A DNA stretch of 17,965 nt from Actinidia chinensis (taxonomy: Eukaryota; Streptophyta; Magnoliopsida; Ericales; Actinidiaceae). The stretch lies in the NCBI GenBank assembly GCA_009663005.1, contig VIGQ01002309.1, forward strand, positions 1 to 17,965, written 5' to 3'. The position numbers and the translations under genes are program-made. The notes beneath the pieces were generated by a model. It was given only the letters and a program-made list of their open reading frames with translations. It was not told the origin of the DNA and ran no database searches. Shown here one piece after another: positions 1 to 8,893 of this stretch. The stretch's first letter is position 1. The number at the start of each line of letters is the position of its first letter.

Positions 1-251
1 GGCTTCTTCTCTCTTCCGGAAAACGTCTCTCAAGAACTTCAACCTCAATAAATAAATCTCTCCCATCAATGTCCAATACACACCATGCTTCAAAATTTTT
101 TCAAGATTGGCACAAGATTTCGTCGTTGCTAGAAAAACTTGACTTCCCCAATCAAGAAAAAAATTATTTTTTTTCTCATATTCTTCAAATTGGCTCAAAT
201 TTACTCTTCATCGAAGAAATGCTTGATCTACTACCAACAGAAGTAATTAAA

Positions 252-373
252 CCGAAGGATTTTTCAGCTGACTGTTCACTCTTCACTAGCATTTCATTCA
301 ATTGTTTCCTCCGAAAGGGATTTTCAGCTCGACTGGATTCATCTCTTCACTAGCATCTTCATTAAATTGTTTC
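252..373. repeat. Two-copy tandem duplication, about 59-bp period
   Basis: Two adjacent units, 252-310 and 311-373, share the order CCGAA..GGATTTTCAGCT, then CTCTTCACTAGCAT, then AATTGTTTC, with a few substitutions and small indels. An open reading frame at 69-353 runs through the first unit into the second. I see no family resemblance in it and do not call it a gene. Confidence 0.75.
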
Positions 374-2300
374 TTTCTACAAATAATGCCCCAATTTCAA
401 TTTCAACAATACAAGGTTCAATGCTACTGTGGCGTGCAATTTCTTTACTTCTACCATTGCCCTTCCATGACACCAACATCTCTATACCTTCCAAGAAAAG
501 CCGTTAGACCTTTTCATTCTCATAGCATATCTATCTGCTATTATTTGGGCCATTCTTATTATTTGCAAGCCCCAGTACAAAATCTGTCTAGAAGTGTTTT
601 TTTTTTAGTTTGACCTTTTGTGGGGGTCATATATATATTACCTTACCCGTTCAACCTAAGGGCCCCCCCCTAAATTTAAGTATTTTTGGGTGGCCCTAGG
701 CCATGGCCTGGTGGGCCTTGGCCCAGGGACACGACCTTGCAGGGACCCAATTGAGGAATTTGCACCCCTAATTACTAGTTCCATTAACCGGATTCCGAAA
801 ATCCTTGGGCTCATGTGGCGTGCGAACCCATCCTATGCTTTGCCCTACTTGCAAGTCCAATAGAGAGCTCCTATTTTATAAAGAGGTGAAAAAAATTGTA
901 TCCCAGCTAACGCAATGTCAAACGATAGAAAACACTTGTTTGATGGTAGGTTTGAATGAGTTTAAAGATGTTAAATTTTGAAACTCGAATTTAATTGAAG
1001 GTAGTTTTGAAGACGATTTAAAGATTTTGCCAATTTTTCGTTTTCGGTTTGTTTTGGTTGATTTTTCATTCTCGTTTTGGTCGAAAATGGTATCTCCCTA
1101 AGTGAGATTTGGGCTTTTTTTGCTGGACCAAAATCGACCGATCCGACTATTGGGCGAGGTCTGAGCAAATTATTCCTGACGCCTTACGACTGACCAGTTT
1201 GCGAGGCTTATTTGCTACGTGTTGTTCCGACTTTGACTAATTATATAAACGTTTTTGAACTTCCTAAATCGCTATTTTTTAGAAATTTCTTATTGTTTTT
1301 GGAACTTGGTATAATAAAATCTCTTTTTTGCATTAATTGTTTAGAAGAACTTTTTGACTTAATTTGGGAGACCTATCTTTTTTGGTGATTTCTTAGTTCC
1401 TTGGAGCCGTGTTGCATAGACTTAGGTGACTTTTGGGTCCTTTAAAAAATTTTTAATTCCTTTGTTGCTCCCTTTGGGTAATTGGGTAAATATTGATCCC
1501 TTTGTTTGAGACATGAATTTGGTTTTTGTAGCTCTCAGAGTATTCATTTGATTCATTAGTGAAGCATTTACTTGTTTAACTACATAAGACGTCGACATAT
1601 CGCCGAATTGTATAAAACTGAAAAACTTTGGCATTTTGTAGTTTTTTATTTTGTTATTATCCTCTTTCATTTGTTTGCTTTTGTATTGCAAATTTGTTTG
1701 GTTCTTTTCTTTTCTCTATCTTCGTAGTCATCTTTAGTTTGTATTATTTTATATTTTTTGGACACGTTCGCACAACATTCACCCCATTAGCCTATCCAAG
1801 CTTCCAAAATAGTAAATTCATAATAGTCAAATATGGAGTCTAAAACACAAAATATTGAGAGTTCAATACAACATTGGCACACTCCAAATTGCAAGAATCA
1901 AAAGTGTAACTCATCCATATTTATTTATATTAATAAGTTAAAATGTATTTGGGTTTGATATAGCTCATACTGGGTTGTTGGACATGTTGGTTGGATTACG
2001 GTTACTGGGTTAACACATATTAATTAAACCAGTAGTCAGGTCTATTTTAAGATTATAATGATTCAACCAAACCCAACCCATTTAATATTGTGTTGGCGAA
2101 CGTTACATCACGTCTTTCGTGTCATAAATAGCCAACGTAAGCTTAAAAAACCCCGTCATGTACGGTTCAAGTTGTGTTATAATGTCAAAAGTTTTCAACC
2201 CCCATGTTTATATGTATTCAACGCTTTAATTAGAGTGGAGAAATTGTTATTAAACTTGGGTGTGACTGTTTCTTGTGTTTGTCATGGCCGTCTGATGGGG
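374..2300. other. Intergenic DNA, no gene recognised
   Basis: This AT-rich stretch holds short open frames on both strands, none with a recognisable motif or coding-like context. A C-run and GGCC-rich patch sits at about 661-725. No tRNA, rRNA or transposase signature was found. Its right end (about 2058-2380) probably includes the upstream promoter of the TFIIIA relic. Confidence 0.55.
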
Positions 2301-2382
2301 AGTTTCCGTCGTGTCAGAAACCCGAGGGAGACTATTGTTATGGTTAAGAACGTCAGCGATTTGTCAATGCAATTTACGTTAC

Positions 2383-2411
2383 TATATAAATCGAAACGAA
2401 AGCCCTAAACC
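2383..2411 (+). promoter_or_regulatory. TATA box and telo-box-like motif of the TFIIIA relic
   Basis: A perfect plant TATA box, TATATAAA, lies at 2383-2390. CCCTAAACC at 2403-2411 matches the permuted telomere-like motif (telo-box) common near transcription starts of plant translation and ribosome genes. Transcription would be expected to start about 25-35 bases after the TATA box, near 2413-2425. A pyrimidine-rich leader follows, with a CT run at about 2459-2476, typical of plant 5' UTRs. The first TFIIIA codons begin at 2586, so spacing fits an intact promoter plus leader. Whether it still fires cannot be judged from sequence. Confidence 0.55.
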
Positions 2412-2585
2412 TAGCACCTCTTTTCGTCTTTCCTTTGCTCGCGCCGCCGTTTTCGCATCTCTCTCTCTCTTCTCTCCTTGTGTATTTTGTGTTCGTGTTC
2501 GTGTTCGTTTAGGTTTTTTTTTTGAAAGCAAATTTCCATTCGAAATTCATTGCTAACAGCTCTCTTGTCTGTCTATGTATATCTT

Positions 2586-2707
2586 GAAGGAGTAGACGAG
2601 AAAGACGGGCCAATATTCAGGGATAAAGGCGGTTACTACTGCGATTACTGTGGAATCTCTCGCTCTAAGAAATCCTACTACTTCTCATCTCCTTTTCCCA
2701 ACACAAG
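2586..2707 (+). pseudogene. TFIIIA: TFIIIA relic exon 1 (N-terminus and finger 1)
   Basis: The frame reads EGVDEKDGPIFRD followed by GYYCDYCGISRSKKS, the characteristic N-terminus and first half-finger of plant TFIIIA. The codon just before the conserved Glu is CTT, where a Met codon is expected. The ATG at 2575 is out of frame, so the start is lost. The C-x2-C pair of finger 1 is intact, but the segment that should carry the two histidines now reads SSPFPNTR, so zinc binding is gone. A GT donor follows ACACAAG at 2707/2708. Reading straight into exon 2 does not keep its open frame, which suggests an indel near the junction. Confidence 0.85.
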
Positions 2708-4416
2708 GTTTTGCTTGCCTATTACTGCATATGTAATCAGGTATTTGGTATAAAATTTACTGAATTTTCATTTTTAATGTCTTTTTTTTAAACAAAATTT
2801 TCTGGGTTTTTTAGTATTGAGTTGAAATTCACATTTTGAAGTAAAAATATGATCTGTGCATGTGCGAATTATATCAATGTTTCAAGACTCTGTTCTTACA
2901 TGTTGACGTAAATTATGATGATATGTGTTCTTTGTGAGGGAATGTTAGTGAGGCCCTTAAATCTGTTTTACATGTATATTTTAACTCCAACCTATATAGT
3001 TTGAAGTTGAACTTGAAACTCAAAACGCCTTAATTTGAACAGCGTCAGTCCAAAGTCCCCGCTCGGTGACGCCAAAAAAAAAAATACTAAATCAGAATAA
3101 AGACAACCCGGTTGAATACCAGTTCTTAGAGTTTTAAGTCCAACGAAGCGAAAAAAAAAAATCGGAATATCGTAGGAACAAAAAAAATGCACGTTTCTCT
3201 GATTGATTAAGACCTAGGACTAGCGTTTTGTGAAGTTGGCTTTCAATCATGCTAGTCATTAGAAGCTACGAGGCAGAGCGATGCTTCACCAACTATTCTA
3301 TAGTAATCTTGTTCAAATTAATTTCTCTTCCTTCCTTCAATAATTTATTCTAGCCTAATTCTTTTTTTATTATACATATTGTATTGTTTTTCTATATTAT
3401 TAATTCAATTAAATATATACTGAGGAATGAATGGTGAAAGAGCCACATAAGTAGGTGGGCTTTGTTTATGTACATTAAAAGAGATGGCATATGATACATT
3501 ATTAATGAGGGCTGTTATGCACCAAAATTTAAAACACTCGTCGATGGAAATTTGTCATTTTATGTATTTTCATGTTTCTGGAGAAACATATATCAGTATT
3601 TTAGAGTTTTTTTTTTGTTAAATGTTTAATTAGAAATGATTCGAATTTATGTTGTTAAGTACATATGCTGAAAAAAAAAATTGGAGCTCCAATGTGGGTC
3701 TTCGTATACATTTAGTTCACATGTAGATGAACAATTTGTGTCCTATATTCATATTTTTTTGTGGGATAATAGCAGTATTTACCAAAAAAGAGAATATGAA
3801 CATCTACTTTTCCAGTGAAAGCTCAACACACAGGCCAAAGGGCACTAACAGCCCTCGTCAACGTTATGGAAAACGTTGCCTATCAAGAAAACAACGCCCT
3901 TACTGCCGCAAGAAACTAGGCCACAGCACAAAAACGACAAAACGGCAACATCCAAAGACTCTTTTCCAAGAGGAAATAAGCACTTACATATAAAAGACCT
4001 AGCAACGAATCCCAAAAAAACTAGGGTAAATGTTGAAGCATTCAAGTTGAGCTGCTGTCACAAGCTCATGTAGAGCAGTAATTCACAGTAGTATATTCCT
4101 CTATGTGAACAAGACACCTAATCGATATGCGTCCTTCAACCCATCTACAATCAGCCACAACACACACTGATTCGACACAAGGTGTCTTTAACTGGACGGC
4201 AGCGAGCATAAATCCAACGATGTCCATTTATTCAGCCTATATACTTTGATGACCTTTAATTTCTGACTTTCTTAGTATTATTTTGTTGAGCATATTTTTC
4301 CCCCTTTGTTCGATTGTTTCATTATTTTGAAATGTTGGGTCGAAAAAAGAAAAGACAATCTGCTCCTCTTCTTTTGTTTAACGTATTTATCCTCTCTCTG
4401 GTTCTGGTTTCCTTAG
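2708..4416 (+). other. Intron 1 of the TFIIIA relic
   Basis: About 1.7 kb of AT-rich sequence between a GT donor at 2708 and the CCTTAG acceptor ending at 4416. It contains several A- and T-runs. A slightly less AT-rich patch at about 3830-4210 could be an old insertion, but I see no terminal repeats or recognisable coding motif there. No independent gene is supported. Confidence 0.6.
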
Positions 4417-4545
4417 GATGAAATGGAAGAGAAAAGTGCACTGGTGATTAAGAAAAAGGAGAAAATGTTGAATAATGTGAAGAAGCGGTGCAGTTTCCAT
4501 AAAGCCTGCTCATTTAAGGGACATATGCGAAGCCATTCCATTGAG
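4417..4545 (+). pseudogene. TFIIIA: TFIIIA relic exon 2 (decayed finger 2)
   Basis: The exon is 129 bases and open in one frame for 43 codons. It starts DEMEEK, continues through a Lys-rich linker, and ends CSFKGHMRSHSIE, which aligns with the plant TFIIIA finger 2 ending (..SFKKP..LKQHMQSHSLE). The two histidines of the H-x3-H half survive as HMRSH. The cysteine half is scrambled: RCSFHKAC has the wrong spacing for C-x2-C. Both borders have good splice sites, CCTTAG before and GAG/GTATTT after. In working genes this exon joins either the 5S-mimic exon or, on skipping, exon 4. Confidence 0.8.
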
Positions 4546-5015
4546 GTATTTTTTCTTAATTTTTTTTTATTGTTCCTTACCTTCTCCATATAATTAGTGG
4601 TTTTCAAGTCGATAGCAGTCTGCGGTTAGTGGTAAATATACTTCTTACTTACTCGCATGATTTGTTAAAGGATAAGCAATGATTCTGTATACTTTCGTGG
4701 TTCATGTTTATTTTTATCATGTTGTACCAGGTTTGTTTTTCAATATTTATGTTTGTCTAGCAAGATCACACTTTCATGTACAAAGGGATGTCCCTAATGC
4801 CTTTGTACACAAGATTTTACTCGCTATTATTTATCAAAATAAAGAAACAGTTCATCACACAATAATTTTGTCTACATTCTATTGGTGATGGGGTCTTACA
4901 TTTCTCATTTTGTTTGAAACTTCAAAGTAACTGTGTCCAACTTTTTTGGTATGACTTTTTCTTTTGTTTCAATATTTTTCCAATTTGCATCTATTAATAT
5001 AAATAATCTTGGCAG

Positions 5016-5204
5016 GGATGAAAGTTATTTTGATTGATTGGAATTACATTAGACCATTGATACGATAGCGTGAAGCATTTGATCCCACATAACCGACCTC
5101 CAAAATCAAGAGGCGTCAATTTTATTTGAATGGATCAGTACCAGGCAGGGGCCTCCTGAGAAGCTCCATCAGTGAGCTCAGTCCACGCACTGTCCCATTT
5201 CGAG
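5016..5204 (+). ncRNA. P5SM: Plant 5S rRNA mimic (P5SM) cassette exon
   Basis: Seen: a 189-base block bounded by a CTTGGCAG acceptor and a CGAG/GTCGG donor, between TFIIIA exons 2 and 4. It carries two stretches resembling 5S rRNA in the right order. AGCATTTGATCCCA (5074-5087) matches the 5S GGATCCCATC region. AGTACCAGGCAGGGGCCTCC followed by TGAGAAGCTCC (5138-5167) matches the 5S AGTACTAGGATGGGTGACCTCCTGGGAAGTCC region. Known: in land plants this exon of the TFIIIA gene folds like 5S rRNA. Ribosomal protein L5 binds it and causes skipping, which gives productive TFIIIA mRNA, while inclusion brings a premature stop and decay. Inferred: this copy kept recognisable fold elements although the host gene decayed. 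A short hairpin (AGCTC 5162-5166 with GAGCT 5174-5178) follows the second 5S-like stretch. Confidence 0.85.
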
Positions 5205-5326
5205 GTCGGAAAACTTTTTTCTTTTTTTTTAATTGTGTACTGGAATTGAGTTCAGTATTAGACTATATGCTGTAGTTTATAATTGGTTTTAAATTGCTGA
5301 AAGATATTTACTTTTTAATGTTACAG

Positions 5327-5642
5327 AGGCAGAGGAAAACAGGGAGCCCCTTTTCCTGTACGGTTGAGACTGCACTTTGCCACTTCAGTTACAGAAGGAA
5401 AGAATCACTTAACACTCGACACCTTCTTCAGCACAAAGAGGGAAGCTTTTGACTGCCCTGTTGAAAAACCCCCCGTAAATTTTGTCATTTTCAAGGTAAT
5501 GTGACAGGCATGTTATGGAATTAACATGGGAGGAGGCGTCTCCAGTGGTGTTGATGATCAACAGCAGTATGTTTGCTCAAAATTTGGTTGTGGGAAAGTG
5601 TTTAAATATGCATCAAAGTTGCAAAAGCATGAACTTCTCATG
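5327..5642 (+). pseudogene. TFIIIA: TFIIIA relic exon 4 (fingers 3-5 region, frameshifted)
   Basis: After a TTACAG acceptor the frame shows SPFSC, SYRRKES, then RHLLQH, the third TFIIIA finger. Small insertions have widened the Cys-Cys and Cys-His spacing. An in-frame TGA at 5450-5452 stops it. In a shifted frame DCPVEK continues the next finger. The FQGN-like piece at about 5485-5505 follows, again with frame changes. The exon ends with QQQYVCSKFGCGKVFKYAS then KLQKHE, the best preserved finger in the relic. The expected donor just after the HE..LM segment reads ATGCAATT, with no GT, so normal splicing to exon 5 looks impossible at this site. Confidence 0.88.
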
Positions 5643-5838
5643 CAATTACTCTCCTTTGTGAATCTTAATTTGTGTTTTTAAACCTTTACATTTCTTTGCA
5701 ATTTTAATCTTGGATCTTGCATTGTTTCTATTATCAATCATCATCATAAATGGTAATTTTAATTTACTTCTTAACTGATACTATGTAATTAACTTGCTAT
5801 TTAGTAAAGTCCTGATGATTCCTTTCCACTGACTGCAG

Positions 5839-6081
5839 TTAAGTTTGGACACAACGTGGAGACGTTTTGTTCGGACCCAGGCTGTAATGAAACATTTCAC
5901 TTAATGAGCAATGCCTTAAGGCCCATCTCCAGTCTTGCCACCAGCACATTATTTGGCAAGATATTGGGACCAAGCAACTAAAGAAAACATTAAGAGGCCA
6001 TCTCGAACTCATGAAGCTGGAGGCTCGTCAGAGAGGAATTAATGCGATGTCAAGGGTTGCCTCCCAGCAAATTCTCAAACT
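5839..6081 (+). pseudogene. TFIIIA: TFIIIA relic exon 5 (fingers 6-7 and start of 8)
   Basis: A GACTGCAG acceptor precedes VKFGHNVETFCSDPGC, the TFIIIA finger 6 start. After a one-base shift the other frame gives FTNEQCLKAHLQSCHQHI-like sequence. Finger 7 follows as IIWQDIGTKQLKK: both zinc-binding cysteines of the family's ICEICGTKQLKK are replaced. One base is missing from the A-run near 5980, moving the frame so that THEAGGSSER and CDVKGC reappear separately with a TAA (6040-6042) between them. The donor CAAACT/GTAAGT at 6081/6082 is good. Confidence 0.88.
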
Positions 6082-6389
6082 GTAAGTTGCTGCAAGCCTT
6101 TTTCAGAAGATCTTTATATCCTTTGATCTAGCGGTTGCATGATCAACTTTACAGAGTAAATTAACAAAAGGTTACAGCCCTCAAATCTAGAGATTTTCTA
6201 GAAATGCCTAACCACTAGTTACAGTTACTCTTTTAAGTGGTTTATACAATCAAGAGAACTTGAATGTTTCAAATTGTTTCTCACAAATGAGGGGCATTTC
6301 CTAGAATGTTGTCTGTTGTATTACTGCTAGTTTATCTGTTAAAAAAATTGTATATTGATAATTTTCTCCAATTTGATATTTGTTTTCAG

Positions 6390-6532
6390 AGATCAATCTC
6401 CAGCAGCACTGAAAGCCGTACACCTTGCACCAAAACTTTTTCCTTGCAGTGCCCCTGGGTGCGATATGAATATTTTCATACAAGCATGTGGAGATAACCA
6501 TGAGAAATCTGGGTGCCATGTTTTATACAGAG
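6390..6532 (+). pseudogene. TFIIIA: TFIIIA relic exon 6 (last fingers)
   Basis: A strong TTTGTTTTCAG acceptor leads into an open frame reading LKAVHLAPKLFPCS, APGCDMN and then DNHEKSGCHV. This is the final TFIIIA finger, whose family form is close to KAVH..RPFVCS.PGCGMRF..KHVRDNHEKSGCHV. The C-x4-C and final His residues are present but the hydrophobic core and the KHVR segment are altered (IFIQACGD). A GT donor follows at 6533. The frame at the exon end plus the next exon gives GG-GTG-A, that is, an immediate TGA, so the exon 6/7 junction is shifted by one base. Confidence 0.87.
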
Positions 6533-6655
6533 GTAACTTTGTGCTCAAGTTTTCAATAGTGTTAGTGGTGAGTTTTGTGCCGTTGCTCATTTGGAATACC
6601 CTTCTATTTCTGAGTTGATGGGGAATTCAGATGCCGGGTTTTCTTTGGTTTTTAG

Positions 6656-6852
6656 GGTGATTTTGAGGAATCTGATTACAAGTCCGTATGGTCCAAGGGG
6701 TGTGGGCGCAAGAGGAAGTGTCCGACAATAGAAACCCTTATGAGAATAGGGTCTGCCACCAAAATCAATCAGACTCCTTTTGCTCGAGAGCCTGATTACA
6801 TCTCCTGGTTGCCTCCCCCCCCTCTACTGACGCCAATGACCATAGCTGCTGA
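6656..6852 (+). pseudogene. TFIIIA: TFIIIA relic exon 7 (C-terminal basic tail)
   Basis: Following TTTTTAG, the frame GDFEESDYKSVW, GCGRKRKCPTIETLMR and then EPDYISWL matches the TFIIIA C-terminus: an acidic GDFEESDE segment, a GGRKRKCPT basic nuclear-localisation-like stretch, and a final YLSWLL box. A run of C bases at about 6813-6822 breaks the frame between ISWLP and the last residues. In the other frame STDANDHSC ends at TGA 6850-6852, a plausible relic of the true stop. The basic GRKRK cluster is intact. Confidence 0.85.
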
Positions 6853-8684
6853 GTTCAGCCAACTAGTTTTTTTAAGCATTGTGTCAATGCCCTAGATCAC
6901 TTCCTGTCAAATCTTCCTGTCAGAATCTGCTTCCACTAACCTTCCATAGATTGAGAATCGATCAATATGTATGTAGAACGTTGTATGCGTATGTATTATC
7001 ATTTTTTGCATGCCTGCACACCCAAGACCCTCAACAAAATGAAGCGTTATTTCTTTGAAAATAATTACTTTGTCTTAATTATAAGATTTTAGACCATTGA
7101 GTCTAATCCCTCAAATTTAGATTGTTTTTAAACTTTTAAAAAGTATTCACAAAATCTAAAATCTCCTCAACTCAAACCTCTAGTGATAAGTGGCGAAGCA
7201 GATCTCCATAAATGAATATGAAAAAACCATCGTCTCCAAATCACCCATTCAAATCCATCGTCTCCAAAGAGTTCAGTCAGCCAAAACATGTGAACGTGTG
7301 TGCAAATAACTCTCTCTCTCTCCTCTCTGTGAGACCCCCACTGGCCAGCATAACTCTAGCTAAATGTGTGGGAGGAGATGTGGATTGATAGAGAAAGCAC
7401 CAAAATGGCAAATTAAACATAATCTCGCCGGGGTTTCCCTAATTAAGATCCATCCTTCCATGAGGTACTGCTGGTGTTGATGGGTCTGTTTTTGGTCGTG
7501 ACACAGGTCTGGTTTAATTTTTTTTGGTTTTAATTAGTCCTATTGATATTAGTACTTACTTTAATAATCCGTTTTGATTTCTACAATATTGTTAAGCATA
7601 GTAATAAGACAGGATTGTGATTGGGTTCTCTTCAAAATAATGAAGAGGGCAATTACATTGACCACAATTGCTGTGTGTAGAACTAACAGAAGAGGAAGGT
7701 AATGCCATTGATGAAACAGTAGACAGAGGGAGAGAGAGGTACTAACCCATCAGGTTACTCTGGTCAGCTTAAAGATTGATTCTGGTGAAGAGAGCAGAGA
7801 AAAAAATGACCGAAGATTGAGCTGTGTGGGGGCAAATGATAAGATATATATTTTCGGTTCGGCCCAAGAAAACGTTGATTTTTTTGGGATTTTTTGGGAC
7901 CATCACTTACCTGATCCTTCTTTTCTTTTCCATTCTTCCATCTCTCTTCCACATCAGTCGTTTGGAGCCTCACGAACAGCTCATTTGGGGTGGTCTCAGA
8001 TCAAACCAAAACCAGTAGAAATAATATTTCCGGCCTGCACCGTCAAACCCCTCCCTTCCTCCTTCCCCATGACAACCGCCACCTCCATACCCAAAAAACC
8101 TATTGTGAGGTGAAAATCTCACAGAGATTAAACCTCGCTCTAAACTACTTACTCTCGCCACAACTACTCCTCTAGGTTCCCTGCACACCTCCCTCCGGTG
8201 TGAGAGTACAACAAAGAATAGGACAAACAAGAGAGCTTATAGATAATTAGGATGATTTGATGTATAACCAGATAACTGCAGTCCTCCTATTTAGATTTTG
8301 CAGCTCCTTGGTCTCCCATCAAATTTCGATTCATCACTTACTCTGTATCCACCCCTTCCAGTAAGATTTCTGCAATTCATTCACCATATTTTAGAACAAG
8401 AGCCATCCTGAAATTATTAGGGCCAAAGCGAACCCTAAAATGGGACTCTTCCTATCTTTTCACGAACTAAATTTCAATTACATAAACCAACTTTAGAATA
8501 GAGAATTACATTACAACATTCAAATGGTAAGAATCAAAAAATTTCTTTTGTTGACAAGAAATACAACTTACAAAAAACTATTTGTCCATTATAAAATCAA
8601 AAGTATCAATAGAAAAGTAATAAACAGTACGGTATACCTTATTCCTCAAGGTTTTTTTGGTTTGGCCATCATAATGATAAAGCC
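6853..8684. other. Intergenic DNA, no gene recognised
   Basis: The first part is presumably the 3' UTR of the TFIIIA relic. A CCATCGTCTCCAAA motif occurs twice at about 7229 and 7257, and a CT run lies at about 7312-7326. On the minus strand there are small open frames at 7970-8230 and at about 7764-7973. The latter runs to a consensus CAG/GTAAGTG donor near 7911. They lack any recognisable domain, so an exon there is possible but unproven. Confidence 0.5.
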
Positions 8685-8777
8685 TTAGTCCTCATCATCA
8701 AGATTTTGAGATGCTGCAGAAGAATTAGATGCTTTCCGCTAAATATAATCTAGGAGAAGCGATTTGTTCAACGACAT
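8685..8777 (-). pseudogene. Possible C-terminal coding tail, one internal stop
   Basis: On the minus strand the frame reads MSLNKSLLLDYI, then a TAG stop (8739-8741), then RKASNSSAASQNLDDED and a TAA stop (8685-8687). Upstream the frame stays open through LQQTKSFLD. The low-complexity Ser/Ala stretch and acidic DDED ending look like a genuine protein C-terminus interrupted by one stop, but I do not recognise the family. The sequence just upstream runs into A/T-rich DNA and then the repeat at 8894, so no more exons are visible. It could be chance. Confidence 0.25.
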
Positions 8778-8893
8778 ATCCAGGAAAGATTTTGTTTGTT
8801 GCAATTTTTTTTTAATTACCACAAGGTTTTTAAAATCTTAATTAAACCCGCGATTGGAGTTTGGCCCTGGGCTTGGTCCACTGGGAATTGGGC

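Larger units (their letters stand above)
2413..6852 (+). pseudogene. TFIIIA: Transcription factor IIIA (TFIIIA) unprocessed pseudogene
   Basis: Plant TFIIIA is a nuclear, nine-finger C2H2 zinc-finger protein that activates 5S rRNA gene transcription by RNA polymerase III and also binds 5S rRNA. Here the exons appear in normal order: exon 1 about 2586-2707, exon 2 4417-4545, the 5S-mimic exon 5016-5204, exon 4 5327-5642, exon 5 5839-6081, exon 6 6390-6532, exon 7 6656-6852. Hallmarks are GYYCDYCGISRSKKS, SYRRKE..RHLLQH, YVCSKFGCGKVFKYASKL, CLKAHLQSCHQHI, DNHEKSGCHV and GRKRKCPTIETL. Introns are retained, so it is a duplicated copy rather than a retrocopy. Lesions: no ATG at the expected start (CTT at 2583-2585), frameshifts in exons 4 and 5, in-frame stops at 5450-5452 and 6040-6042, lost Cys/His ligands in several fingers, a missing GT donor after exon 4, and a frame break at the exon 6/7 junction. 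The family call is near certain. That it is dead as a protein gene follows from the number of lesions. Confidence 0.92.

Noticed and set aside
69..353. 94-codon plus-strand open frame near the left edge
   Set aside because: No recognisable motif, it runs into a tandem duplication, and nothing around it suggests a promoter or splicing.
971..1168. 65-codon minus-strand open frame
   Set aside because: No family resemblance, and it lies in anonymous intergenic DNA.
4413..4607. Minus-strand open frame over TFIIIA exon 2
   Set aside because: Shadow of the plus-strand exon, which is identified by homology and splice sites.
5061..5204. A genuine 5S rRNA gene or 5S-derived SINE
   Set aside because: Similarity is confined to two blocks, internal polymerase III control sequences are not intact, and position and splice sites fit the TFIIIA mimic exon.
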